Below the pieces are notes generated by a model, which was given only the letters and a program-made list of their open reading frames with translations, searched no databases and had not been told where the DNA came from. This document shows positions 25,988 through 33,193 of a stretch of 64,000 bases of DNA, one piece after another. This DNA comes from Altererythrobacter sp. C41 (lineage in GTDB: Bacteria > Pseudomonadota > Alphaproteobacteria > Sphingomonadales > Sphingomonadaceae): NCBI RefSeq assembly GCF_016803135.1, contig NZ_JAEVFE010000002.1, positions 434,001-498,000 on the forward strand. The letters run 5' to 3'. The stretch's first letter is position 1. Each line of letters begins with the position of its first letter. Both the position numbers and the translations under genes were made by a program.

Positions 25988-26750
25988 CGACGGCGTGGCG
26001 CAGGTCCGCCTGACGCGGCCCGACAAGATGAACGCGCTCGATCCCGAGATGTTCGCCCGCTTGATCGAAGCCGGGCGGGCGCTGCACGAGATGAAGGGGC
26101 TGCGCGTCGTCGTCCTTTCGGGCGAAGGGCGCGCCTTCTGCGCCGGGCTCGACTTGTCGAACTTCGCCAAGGCGCCCGATCCCGACGCGCCGCGGATCAC
26201 CGACCGCACGCACGGCAACGCCAACCTGTTCCAGCAGGTCGCCATGCAGTGGCGCAAGCTGCCGGTGCCGGTGATCGCGGCGGTCCACGGCGTCTGCTTC
26301 GGCGGCGGGCTGCAGATCGCCAGCGGGGCCGACATCCGCGTCGCTGCATCGGACACGCGCATGGCGGTGATGGAGATGAAGTGGGGCCTCGTGCCCGACA
26401 TGGGCGGTTACGCGCTCTGGCGCGGCCTGGTGCGCGACGACGTGCTGCGCGAGCTCGTCTACACCAACCGTGAGTTCACCGGGGAGGAAGCGCTCGCCCT
26501 CGGCTTCGCCACCCACGTCGATCCCGACCCGCTCGCCCGCGCTACCGCGATCGCCACGGAAATTGCCAACCGCAATCCCCACGCGATCCGCGCGGCCAAA
26601 CGGCTCGCCGCGGCCATGGTAGAACGCACGACCGACGACATCCTGCTCGAGGAAAGCATGGAGCAGCACAAGATCATGCGCACGCCCAACCAGGTCGAGG
26701 CGGTCATGGCCGGAATGGAAAAGCGCCCGCCGAACTTTGCCGACGTTTGA
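25944..26750 (+). CDS. crotonase/enoyl-CoA hydratase family protein
   Basis: 268 residues. The CoA-binding oxyanion loops are visible (G-R-A-F-C-A-G-L-D and V-C-F-G-G-G-L-Q-I-A) and M-G-G-Y-A-L-W-R-G-L is at the usual active-site position. Asp replaces the second catalytic Glu of true hydratases (V-P-D-M-G-G), as in isomerases and dehalogenase-like members, so the exact reaction is open. It overlaps the winged-helix gene by 44 bp. The start at 25944 is preferred to a longer alternative at 25911. Confidence 0.8.
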   Translation: MGFRENDRISIDLGSDGVAQVRLTRPDKMNALDPEMFARLIEAGRALHEMKGLRVVVLSGEGRAFCAGLDLSNFAKAPDPDAPRITDRTHGNANLFQQVAMQWRKLPVPVIAAVHGVCFGGGLQIASGADIRVAASDTRMAVMEMKWGLVPDMGGYALWRGLVRDDVLRELVYTNREFTGEEALALGFATHVDPDPLARATAIATEIANRNPHAIRAAKRLAAAMVERTTDDILLEESMEQHKIMRTPNQVEAVMAGMEKRPPNFADV

Positions 26751-26766
26751 GCGAACCAGCTCTGAT

Positions 26767-26915
26767 CCTCCCCATTTTGCGTCAGCCAAATGGGGAGGGG
26801 GACCGCGAGACGCGAAGCGGCTCGTGGTGGAGGGGCTATGCCTGACGATACCCCTCCGTCAGCCGCTTGCGGCGTCGCCCACCTCCCCATTTATGCTGCG
26901 CAAAAATTGGGAGGA
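26767..26915. repeat. pair of CCTCCCCAT...ATGGGGAGG intergenic repeats
   Basis: Two palindromic units, CCTCCCCATTTTGCG with its mirror AATGGGGAGG (26767-26798) and ACCTCCCCATTT with ATTGGGAGG (26880-26915), flank about 80 bp. They lie between the convergent crotonase and thioesterase genes and resemble the short repeats scattered through sphingomonad genomes. Confidence 0.6.
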
Positions 26916-26921
26916 CCGGAG

Positions 26922-27698
26922 CTACCCGAAGATCGCCGCGGCCTGCATCCCCTCGAGCATCTGCCGGCCGCCCGCGTTCCACAACCGCAACCGCTCCGAC
27001 GAATAGCCGTGGTCGGCATGCTGGCTGGCGTTCTCCGACAGCCACCAGCCGTCGCGGGTCGCGGGCGCGGCGTCCAGCACGTTGAACGACCAGTTGATCG
27101 AGCTGACCGGCCCCTGCCGCTGCATCGCGCGCATGGCGCCGGGGGGCAGCACGTCGCCCATCAGGATCAGCTCGGAAATCGGATCGAGCACCCCCTGCTC
27201 GGTCAGCCGCGCCCAGCGCCGCACGACCGGCGCGCCTGGGCCCCGCTCGTCCTGCGCGCGGCGGAGGTCGAAGTTGCGGATGAAGGACGGGCCCTTGTCG
27301 GTCGGGACCGGCTCGGCGTCCTCGGGCGCACCGGGCCAGTCGTTCGGCTCGGCCGCGGGGTGGATGGCGTTCGGTTCGCGAGCGGTACCGAACAGCCAGA
27401 ACGCGGTGAGCGCGCAGGCGTCCTCGCACCAGATCTCGCTCCGCACCTGCGCGACGTTGCGCCCCTGCCGCACGATCTCGCGCTTCAGCTCGATCTCTCC
27501 GCCGACCGGCGCAACGAACGCGACTTGCCCCGCGCGCAGCGGCGGCAGCTCGGGGAACGCGCGAATGGCAGCGGTATAGGCGACCAGCGCCGAGGCCCCG
27601 CCGTAGAGCGTGCGCCCCTGCATCCACGCTTCGGCTTGCGAGAGGTTGGCGGGGCCGCCGGCGGCGGTGACGGGATCGATCAGGCTGGCAATGCTCAT
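26922..27698 (-). CDS. acyl-CoA thioesterase-like protein (double hotdog)
   Basis: 258 residues. The pattern fits the TesB-like/4HBT_3 double-hotdog family: W-M-Q-G-R-T-L-Y-G-G-A-S-A near residue 25, then S-S-I-N-W-S-F-N-V-L and G-W-W-L-S-E-N-A-S-Q-H-A-D-H-G-Y-S near the end. The last is the second-hotdog helix with the conserved H-x-x-G-Y. It would hydrolyse acyl-CoA to free acid and CoA in the cytoplasm. I prefer the ATG at 27698 to the one at 27710. The substrate is unknown. Confidence 0.75.
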   Translation of the reverse strand: MSIASLIDPVTAAGGPANLSQAEAWMQGRTLYGGASALVAYTAAIRAFPELPPLRAGQVAFVAPVGGEIELKREIVRQGRNVAQVRSEIWCEDACALTAFWLFGTAREPNAIHPAAEPNDWPGAPEDAEPVPTDKGPSFIRNFDLRRAQDERGPGAPVVRRWARLTEQGVLDPISELILMGDVLPPGAMRAMQRQGPVSSINWSFNVLDAAPATRDGWWLSENASQHADHGYSSERLRLWNAGGRQMLEGMQAAAIFG

Positions 27699-27834
27699 GC
27701 CGGAAAGCATTTACGGCTTCGCCGGGCCGGGTCCAGACTGACGTTACGGAAGGCGAGTCACCTAACCGATTGCCTTGGCGCGGCCGACTCGCTAGGGGGC
27801 CGCTTCCGTCCGCATCGACGATGCGGAAGGGCGA

Positions 27835-27908
27835 GGCCCGATGGCGGAGTGGTTACGCAGAGGACTGCAAATCCTTGCACGCCGGTTCGATTCCGGCTCG
27901 GGCCTCCA
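27835..27908 (+). tRNA. tRNA-Cys (anticodon GCA)
   Basis: The acceptor arms GGCCCGA and TCGGGCC pair, with the discriminator T and an encoded CCA at 27906-27908. The anticodon loop reads CTGCAAA (GCA) and the T-loop is GGTTCGATTCC. A complete cloverleaf can be drawn. Confidence 0.95.
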
Positions 27909-27968
27909 CTCTTCGCGAAGCAAGGCATTGCGGCCCGCCCGCCGTGCCGATAAAGGCCCGCGATCAGT

Positions 27969-28044
27969 GCCGCTTTAGCTCAGTTGGTAGAGCACATCAT
28001 TCGTAATGATGGGGTCACGTGTTCGAGTCACGTAAGCGGCACCA
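27969..28044 (+). tRNA. tRNA-Thr (anticodon CGT), integration target
   Basis: The acceptor arms GCCGCTT and AAGCGGC pair, with a CCA end. The anticodon is CGT in the loop ATTCGTAAT, and the T-arm is ACGTG-TTCGAGT-CACGT. The 3' 46 bp are repeated at 51999-52044, which marks this gene as the attachment site. Compared with that copy the T-stem carries a paired C-G to G-C exchange, so the gene here is probably a host-element chimera that stays functional. Confidence 0.95.
27999..28044 (+). repeat. attL
   Basis: The 46-bp segment from the anticodon arm to CCA matches 51999-52044 at all but three positions (the first base, plus the two members of one T-stem base pair). Confidence 0.88.
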
Positions 28045-28104
28045 CTACCTTTTCCGCCGTTTTCGGCGGATAGCAGTCACCCCAAATTTACGGTCAGAAT
28101 AGGC

Positions 28105-28117
28105 GCTAGCAATCACC
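28105..28117 (+). repeat. possible integrase/excisionase arm-type site (left)
   Basis: GCTAGCAATCACC recurs near the right end, inverted as GTGATTGCTAGC at 51871-51882 and direct as AGCAATCACC at 51892-51901. Matching short repeats inside both ends are what arm-type sites of tyrosine integrases look like. Inferred from sequence only. Confidence 0.4.
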
Positions 28118-28267
28118 TAGCTAGCACCGAGTGGACTATCGGTGACGCTTCCCAGCAACTCCTAGCTGCTGAATTGCCGCGATGAGACGATAATTTCGAT
28201 CTTGCGACTCGACTCCGAGACATTTTCGCGGAATCAAGTCGCGGGCTCAGTGTCCTGCAATCCGGCG

Positions 28268-28338
28268 CTCCTTTGACAACGCGAGGCGCGCACGGTGCCT
28301 CAGGGCGGACGGCCCATCCGTCCGGCTTGTCAAAGGAG
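28268..28338 (+). promoter_or_regulatory. three-way-junction RNA leader sequestering a ribosome-binding site
   Basis: Three perfect or near-perfect stems are nested here. P1 pairs CTCCTTTGACAA (28268-28279) with TTGTCAAAGGAG (28327-28338), 12 of 12. P2 pairs 28283-28289 with 28295-28301 (7 bp, one G-U, 5-nt loop). P3 pairs 28306-28312 with 28318-28324 (7 bp, 5-nt loop CCCAT). The junction strands are 3, 4 and 2 nt. The 3' arm of P1 contains the whole AAAGGAG site of the ORF starting at 28346, so the fold would shut off its translation. It matches no riboswitch class I know. Confidence 0.6.
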
Positions 28339-28345
28339 AGATCCA

Positions 28346-28480
28346 ATGAGCAAGTTCGGAAAGCGCGGGCGTGATGCTGGCAGTGGCCAGTTCATTCCCG
28401 TGAAGGAAGCGGAGCGTCGCAAGAAATCTGCGATCGTCGAGCGCTTCAAGAAGGACAAGAACGGCCGGCCTGCTAACTGA
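28346..28480 (+). CDS. 44-residue basic phage-type protein
   Basis: MSKFGKRGRDAGSGQF opens a 44-residue, strongly basic protein with G-R-D-A-x-S/T-G-Q-F-x-x-V-K-E-A, a pattern I associate with small uncharacterised proteins of alphaproteobacterial elements. AAAGGAG stands 8 nt before the ATG, inside the RNA stem described at 28268-28338. Function unknown; nucleic-acid binding is plausible from charge alone. An inverted repeat (GCTGAGAGT/ACTCTCAGC, 28503-28527) follows and may end the transcript. Confidence 0.65.
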   Translation: MSKFGKRGRDAGSGQFIPVKEAERRKKSAIVERFKKDKNGRPAN

Positions 28481-28576
28481 GCCGATCTGGTCTGACGGGG
28501 TCGCTGAGAGTTATTCTGACTCTCAGCGGCTTCGCAGTCGAGTCCATCCGACTCGAATTTTGCACGCTTGGACTCG

Positions 28577-29227
28577 TTAGGGCGGGCAGTAGGCTGAAGG
28601 TCGGCGTGCAACGCAGTTGCCCTTGCTAATGACTCGGGCGCCAAAGAGCGCCTTCTCTAGCTGCGAAACCTTGATGTTCTCGAGCTCCACTCCGAGGATC
28701 TGAATGTCACGATGATGGGAGCGGCGAGGGGGCGCAACGCAAACGACAGGCTTCTCAGGGAACGCTTCTTTCATGATGCGAAAGGCCGGCACCATATCGG
28801 TGTCGAGGGACACGACTAAAGCTCGGTCAAATAGGCCACAATGCGCATCGTGAACGAGGTGAACAGCGATGCCCACGTCAGTTTGTTTCTCTTCATAGCG
28901 GCGCCACTTAGCGCGGTACCGCGGCCCCCCTGCGTACATCAAATCTCGTTTTGCAAAGTTCCCTAGCCGGACATCAACTCCCTTCGCTTCAAGGGCCCTG
29001 ATGTACTCGCGGTGCCGAATGAGGCGGTGTACCTTCGGGGTTCCGGAGAAATGATTTCCGAGGGCGGAAAAATATCGCACTGCGACTAGCTGCTGCGTTT
29101 TCGGCTTTAGCAACAATGCAGCAAGCTTGCGTACGTTCACCCACTTTAGGTGAGGTTTATCAAGCTCGTCGATTGCATGGTACAGATTAAATCCGTCGAT
29201 GTAGACGGCAACCCGCTCCCTCCCCAT
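28577..29227 (-). CDS. NYN-domain (PIN-like) nuclease candidate
   Basis: 216 residues. The NYN acidic core is visible: V-Y-I-D-G-F-N-L-Y at residues 8-16, K-Q-T-D-V-G-I-A-V near 115, and V-S-L-D-T-D-M-V-P near 140. These give the Asp cluster of the LabA/DUF88 branch that binds a metal and cuts RNA. A C-terminal 30-residue tail is basic. It is a lone gene near the left end of the element, a common site for defence or moron cargo. A defence or RNA-decay role is inference. Confidence 0.8.
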   Translation of the reverse strand: MGRERVAVYIDGFNLYHAIDELDKPHLKWVNVRKLAALLLKPKTQQLVAVRYFSALGNHFSGTPKVHRLIRHREYIRALEAKGVDVRLGNFAKRDLMYAGGPRYRAKWRRYEEKQTDVGIAVHLVHDAHCGLFDRALVVSLDTDMVPAFRIMKEAFPEKPVVCVAPPRRSHHRDIQILGVELENIKVSQLEKALFGARVISKGNCVARRPSAYCPP

Positions 29228-29307
29228 ACAGGCAACCTCTTGACAACCTATGCGTTGTACAACACATCGCGAGTACAGAATCTACCCCTACGGTTTACCG
29301 TAGGCAC

Positions 29308-29336
29308 CCCCGGTGGCCTCGGCCCCGGGGGTTTGT
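29308..29336 (+). terminator. strong hairpin with T-run, no obvious gene ahead
   Basis: ACCCCCGG pairs with CCGGGGGT over a short loop and is followed by TTTGTTCTTT. Just before it is another hairpin, CCTACGG-TTTA-CCGTAGG (29286-29303). On this strand the only thing upstream is the NYN promoter region, so it may end a short unannotated RNA. Confidence 0.5.
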
Positions 29337-29515
29337 TCTTTGGGCTTGCTTACTCCGGCATGCTCGACCCGAAGCGGGGTAATCTGGCTTAAGGCGCGGC
29401 CGAACCCGCTATGCGAACTATCAGATGCTCTAGCATGTGAGACCGATACCAGCCGCTGAAGGATTTTCTCCGAATCCTCTTGCGCCACTCTCCAAAGGCA
29501 TAGCACTCTCGGCCT

Positions 29516-30034
29516 ATGCATCACTTCATCTATCACGGGTCGATCTCCGAGCACGGCACTCGCAACGCCATGATCCTTCTCAGCAAGGCTCTGAGGAATG
29601 GATCTGAGGCAATCACTCTTCACATTGGATCGCATGGTGGCGACGTGAACGCAGGCATCACCCTGTACAACTTCGTTAGGATGCTGCCGATTGAGACGCA
29701 CGTCCATGCCTTTGGGGTTTGCGAGTCAATCGCTGCCACCGTCCTCCTCGCGGGGAAGCGTCGAACGGCGGCCCCTGCCGCCAGGATTACAGTTCATGCT
29801 CCGAAATACAGCGAAGGCCCTAACGCGGGAAAGCCGACGGCAGATGTCGATCTAATATCGGCACCATTCCGAACCGTCTGCAACTGGTCAGACGCGGATA
29901 TAGCAGAGCGATTTTCCGAGGTTGGAGAATTTCGAATGACCCCGGAGAGCGCAGTTGAGCTCGCGGTGATTAACGACATTTGGGAGCCACTTCTCAGCCC
30001 AGCGGACGAGGTGACAGTCATTAGCGTGGGATAG
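29516..30034 (+). CDS. ClpP-like serine protease
   Basis: 172 residues of the ClpP/crotonase-fold protease group. G-S-H-G-G-D-V-N-A-G (39-48) forms the oxyanion region, the catalytic Ser is at 71 in C-E-S-I-A-A-T, and His is at 94 in T-V-H-A-P. It is shorter than housekeeping ClpP (about 195) and lacks its N-terminal axial loops. It is not in a capsid module, so a head-maturation role is unlikely in its present place. It may process an element or host protein. Confidence 0.75.
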   Translation: MHHFIYHGSISEHGTRNAMILLSKALRNGSEAITLHIGSHGGDVNAGITLYNFVRMLPIETHVHAFGVCESIAATVLLAGKRRTAAPAARITVHAPKYSEGPNAGKPTADVDLISAPFRTVCNWSDADIAERFSEVGEFRMTPESAVELAVINDIWEPLLSPADEVTVISVG

Positions 30035-30126
30035 AACGCCCACGCGTGCGTCGCGAGCTCTGTCTGCAGGGTGCCAAGCCCGGGCCGGCCACGATGTAGG
30101 CCCGTGCCAAAGCTCCTGATGCGGCC

Positions 30127-30618
30127 TCACCATGTCGGCAACTTGGCGCTCGTGAACGTCCTGTCCCACTCGTCTTGGACGAACAGCCGCACGTCGCCAG
30201 CAAAGTTCGCTTCTGCGGTCGCGTGGATTGCATTCCCCGGAAGCCAGACAATCATCTGACGGCCTGGTTCAATCGTGCCGGGAAGTTTCGGTTCAACGAT
30301 GGTCTCCTCGGGCAAGGATGACCCCAAGTACCACCAATTTCGGCACCATCTCTTGTGCCGAATGACGCCCCGCCAGCCAAGGATTCCGAGATCGGGGCGG
30401 CGAAGTCGGGTGTAGATACCTGCCATGCGGACGTGAACCGGCGTAAACCCACGATTCTGCAGCGCAACTCGGATCCACTTTCCTTCGGGGCTGTGCTCCA
30501 CGTTGAGCGCGGGTGCTGCCGATATTTTTAGAACGCGACGATCCTTGCGCAGGGTTCGCCACGCCAACAGCGTGCTAAGTGCAGCCCCGTAAATCGCTAG
30601 CCACTGGCCCCATTCCAT
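30127..30618 (-). CDS. membrane-anchored uncharacterised protein
   Basis: 163 residues from the ATG at 30618. One N-terminal hydrophobic helix (W-L-A-I-Y-G-A-A-L-S-T-L-L-A-W) is followed by a beta-rich soluble domain (W-I-R-V-A-L-Q-N-R-G-F-T-P-V-H-V). The layout is that of single-pass proteins with an Ig-like cytoplasmic domain. No motif known to me. It converges on the ClpP-like gene. Confidence 0.6.
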   Translation of the reverse strand: MEWGQWLAIYGAALSTLLAWRTLRKDRRVLKISAAPALNVEHSPEGKWIRVALQNRGFTPVHVRMAGIYTRLRRPDLGILGWRGVIRHKRWCRNWWYLGSSLPEETIVEPKLPGTIEPGRQMIVWLPGNAIHATAEANFAGDVRLFVQDEWDRTFTSAKLPTW

Positions 30619-30627
30619 GCACAAAGT

Positions 30628-30828
30628 CTAGCACCGCGCGGAGCCTGGGCGATAGGGACGTGAGAGGTCCTCGAAGAAGGTGAGAAGTTCCGCGCCCAGG
30701 TGAGGGCGCTGCCTGCGGAACGGCGGTCGTCCGCTATGGAAGAGGCGCACGTAGTATCGCAGCGGGTTGCGGCGGCTTCCCGCATCGCATCGCAAGACGA
30801 CGCCTGGCTTGCGGCCATGCTTGCGCAT
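30628..30828 (-). CDS. possible 66-residue basic protein (doubtful)
   Basis: An open frame giving a basic, Arg-rich 66-residue protein with a helical end (L-G-A-E-L-L-T-F-F-E-D-L). No good ribosome site precedes the ATG. It is the only fair candidate in 30,620-30,890. I list it because it does not overlap another gene; it may be noise. Confidence 0.3.
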   Translation of the reverse strand: MRKHGRKPGVVLRCDAGSRRNPLRYYVRLFHSGRPPFRRQRPHLGAELLTFFEDLSRPYRPGSARC

Positions 30829-30893
30829 CGTGACGGGCAGAGTGCGATTCGATAGGATCCGGGTCGGAATGTTGCGATGCTGGAGGACATTCG

Positions 30894-31268
30894 ATGAAGA
30901 TTGGCTACGTTGTCCAGATAAGATTGCTTTCGGCAGCGGTCGCGCTGGTCACGGGACCCGCAATCGCAGATGATGGTGGCTCCCCTATAGGTCGGACAGT
31001 AGACGCCCGTGGAGTTGGCGCAACGACATGCGTCACCGCCCTTATGCCGGACAATCGTGTTGCCGCTGAAAATTGGATCGCGGGATTCTGGGCGGCGTGG
31101 GATATGTCCCAAATCACCACAGCAGAGCCGTTGGCGCCAAACTCGGACCTAAACGGGATCGTGGGCGAGGTGGAAAAGGTCTGTCGTGAGAAACCGTCGA
31201 TCAGCCTGTTATTCGCTACGCTGGAGGCAAGATCGATCGTCAAGACCAGAGAAGAAGCCGGCGTCTAG
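30894..31268 (+). CDS. small secreted protein, HdeA/Rap1A-like size and layout
   Basis: 124 residues. A signal peptide (I-R-L-L-S-A-A-V-A-L-V-T-G-P-A-I-A) is followed by a helical periplasmic part holding two cysteines (T-C-V-T-A and K-V-C-R-E-K-P) likely to form a disulfide. This is the general pattern of small acid-stress or immunity-type periplasmic proteins, but the family is not certain. It stands alone among element cargo genes. Confidence 0.55.
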   Translation: MKIGYVVQIRLLSAAVALVTGPAIADDGGSPIGRTVDARGVGATTCVTALMPDNRVAAENWIAGFWAAWDMSQITTAEPLAPNSDLNGIVGEVEKVCREKPSISLLFATLEARSIVKTREEAGV

Positions 31269-31478
31269 CGACCGCTGGGCAAGGAATGCCTCTCGATCTT
31301 GGCAAGACATCGGCCAAGGTGCATATAGCCGAACAGAGGCTCTGCTCACGCCATCCTCGTTAAGACCCTACCAAGGGCCTCTGGCAGCAGTAATGTTTTC
31401 GCCAGAGTCGTAGCTCACTACTGCCGGGCGCTCCAACGAGCGAGATCGACTGATTTAGTGCCCTGCAGGCAGCAGAGA

Positions 31479-31850
31479 CTACGGTGTGACGGATATTCTT
31501 GGGCGGGACCGAATTGTTTCCGCCAGAGACTTGTGAGCCTTGGCTCGCTGCCACCAAAGATAGCCGGTAGCGAGAGACACAAATAAGGATCCTGCCGCGA
31601 GTCCAAATATCGCCAGTGACCATCCGTTCATGGCCGAAGGCGTGGCGGCCTCCTGCAAAGCCGGAACGACTGCACCGAAGAACACGCCGCTGGAGGCAAG
31701 GCACATTTCCATCACTGGCTCTTTGCGCATCTCGCTCAACTTTTCTAACTCCGCATCAGTGATGTAATGGCAAAGATTATCCGTAGGAACGGTGCAGGTC
31801 GTGTTCTGGGGTGCGTTCTGGAACACGACGGCGGCGGGGGCGCTAGCCAT
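31479..31850 (-). CDS. two-helix membrane protein
   Basis: 123 residues with hydrophobic segments near 50-70 and 78-100, a Cys-containing N-terminal part (C-T-V-P-T-D-N-L-C) and a basic tail, so the C-terminus is probably cytoplasmic. It begins 8 bp before the previous gene ends, so the two are cotranscribed. Function unknown; a holin-like role cannot be excluded but nothing supports it. Confidence 0.6.
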   Translation of the reverse strand: MASAPAAVVFQNAPQNTTCTVPTDNLCHYITDAELEKLSEMRKEPVMEMCLASSGVFFGAVVPALQEAATPSAMNGWSLAIFGLAAGSLFVSLATGYLWWQRAKAHKSLAETIRSRPRISVTP

Positions 31851-32190
31851 TTTCGGTGTCCCTGGCAGCGAAAATATCGAAGCCTAGATGATGTAGGGAG
31901 TGCAGCTTCGTGTTGCCGCAGTGCGCACAATGAATCATTGCGCAGGGGTGCAGATCCGTCATCGGCGCACCGACTTGTCTGTTCTCGAAATCGATAGATA
32001 AAAGCAGTGGTGACGCGAGCGACGGGTTGACGCTCCATCCCGCATGCCCGCACATTTCGCAGGGATGTTCGCCGATCTTCTCTCTTAGAAACTCTGTGAG
32101 GGCCTGGCCTTCTTTGGCCGAAAGGTGCCGTTCCCAGTTCGCCGATGGCTGCCCCTGCGCCAAAAGCACAGCGATCTCTTCGTCGCCCAT
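31843..32190 (-). CDS. zinc-ribbon-like uncharacterised protein
   Basis: 115 residues. Two C-x-x-C pairs (C-E-M-C-G-H near 44 and C-A-H-C-G-N near 92) with nearby His residues suggest a single zinc site made of both halves. AGGGGGG precedes the ATG. It forms a two-gene unit with the membrane protein at 31479. Family not recognised. Downstream of the virion operon, it may be a late-operon passenger or separate cargo. Confidence 0.6.
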   Translation of the reverse strand: MGDEEIAVLLAQGQPSANWERHLSAKEGQALTEFLREKIGEHPCEMCGHAGWSVNPSLASPLLLSIDFENRQVGAPMTDLHPCAMIHCAHCGNTKLHSLHHLGFDIFAARDTENG

Positions 32191-32376
32191 ATCCCCCCCT
32201 GTGTCGAAGGGTTGAGACTACGAGCTCGGGCAGCAAAGAGCAACGTGGCGTGCCCTCCGGAGAGGAGAATTTTAGATCTGCTGGGGCTGCTTCTGTCCTC
32301 CCATCAGGTATAACCATTGCGGTCGGGCCGTCGATCGGCGGGGCGGCAACAGCATCTATCCGCGGCACACGGCGGC

Positions 32377-32595
32377 TCAAGCTACGCATGCAGCCGGCCT
32401 GGGGTTCGGCTTACGAACGATGACCCACAACATGCTACCATCATCAGGGCCGATCGGCCCGTGATCCGCCTCGTAGGCGGCGACAGCCTCCTCCTCCGTC
32501 TGACCCGCGCGCCGAATTATGACGTGCCACTTCTTTGCGCCGCAGGTCTGGCGCTCTAGCTCTTTCATGCGCCGCGCGAGGGATCGTGCCACCAT
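32377..32595 (-). CDS. small uncharacterised protein, end of virion operon
   Basis: 72 residues from the ATG at 32595, which has AAGAAGGAG upstream. The first half is a basic coiled-coil-like helix (L-A-R-R-M-K-E-L-E-R-Q), followed by a small beta part with W-H-V-I-I-R-R and E-A-D-H-G. It overlaps the previous gene by 31 bp. Not recognised. Confidence 0.5.
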   Translation of the reverse strand: MVARSLARRMKELERQTCGAKKWHVIIRRAGQTEEEAVAAYEADHGPIGPDDGSMLWVIVRKPNPRPAACVA

Positions 32596-32765
32596 GCGTC
32601 GAACTCCTTCTTCTCTGCTTCGGTCATCGGCTGGAGCGGGTTGGCTTCGATCCATTCCCGCTCTTCGTTGGTCAGCTGAATGCCCAAATATTGCCGGGCG
32701 TGGGGAGAGGCGATGGTCCCTCCTGCCGCTTCCAGCCGTTCCAATCGTTTCGAAAGACCGCTCAT
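32565..32765 (-). CDS. small uncharacterised protein next to DUF5681
   Basis: 66 residues with an N-terminal coiled-coil start (L-S-K-R-L-E-R-L-E-A-A) and an acidic, Trp-rich end (E-R-E-W-I-E-A-N, F-D-A-W-W-H). It overlaps the DUF5681 gene by 4 bp (ATGA), so it is coupled. Short proteins like this are often found beside small-terminase-type genes. Function unknown. Confidence 0.6.
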   Translation of the reverse strand: MSGLSKRLERLEAAGGTIASPHARQYLGIQLTNEEREWIEANPLQPMTEAEKKEFDAWWHDPSRGA

Positions 32766-33193
32766 TTTTTTGCCTCCAGTGCCGTGATCCGGGCTTCCAG
32801 ATCACAGGTTTCGACCAGAGCCTTGTGGGCGGTGAGCAGGGACATGACCCGGCCCGCCTCGTCCGGCGTCACCTCACCCGCAGCGACGGCAGCAAGAACC
32901 GCAGACGAGGCCGTCACGGCATCCTCCGCAGTCTTGATGGGGGGCAGGTCGAATGAGACGGGTGAATCCTTCCGGGGAGGCGCCAGGCGATCGAGGCACA
33001 ACCGCAGCGCTGTGGTATCCCCCTCCAACGCCTTGCCGATCGCAGCGCGCGTCAGTGCTTCGTGCTCGCCCTCAAGCAGCGCCTCGATCGCCAACGTGGT
33101 TTTGTTGCGGGAGCCGGGTGGTCGACCGCCTAGCGTGTTCCCAGGGGCGAAGGTTCCATCCGATTTCCGCCCGGTATCTTTCGGTTTGCTCAT
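32762..33193 (-). CDS. DUF5681 protein (small-terminase-like)
   Basis: 143 residues. The N-terminus reads G-T-F-A-P-G-N-T-L-G-G-R-P-P-G-S-R-N-K-T-T, the DUF5681 signature, a basic motif shared with many phage proteins encoded before the large terminase. An alpha-helical body and a C-terminal coiled coil follow. A role in DNA recognition for packaging is an inference from the usual context. No large terminase follows here, which is unusual. It overlaps the 1312-aa gene by 4 bp. Confidence 0.75.
   Translation of the reverse strand: MSKPKDTGRKSDGTFAPGNTLGGRPPGSRNKTTLAIEALLEGEHEALTRAAIGKALEGDTTALRLCLDRLAPPRKDSPVSFDLPPIKTAEDAVTASSAVLAAVAAGEVTPDEAGRVMSLLTAHKALVETCDLEARITALEAKK

Noticed and set aside
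28113-28346. 77-aa minus-strand frame next to attL
   Set aside because: Antisense to the structured leader and the 44-aa ORF, no ribosome site, no motif.
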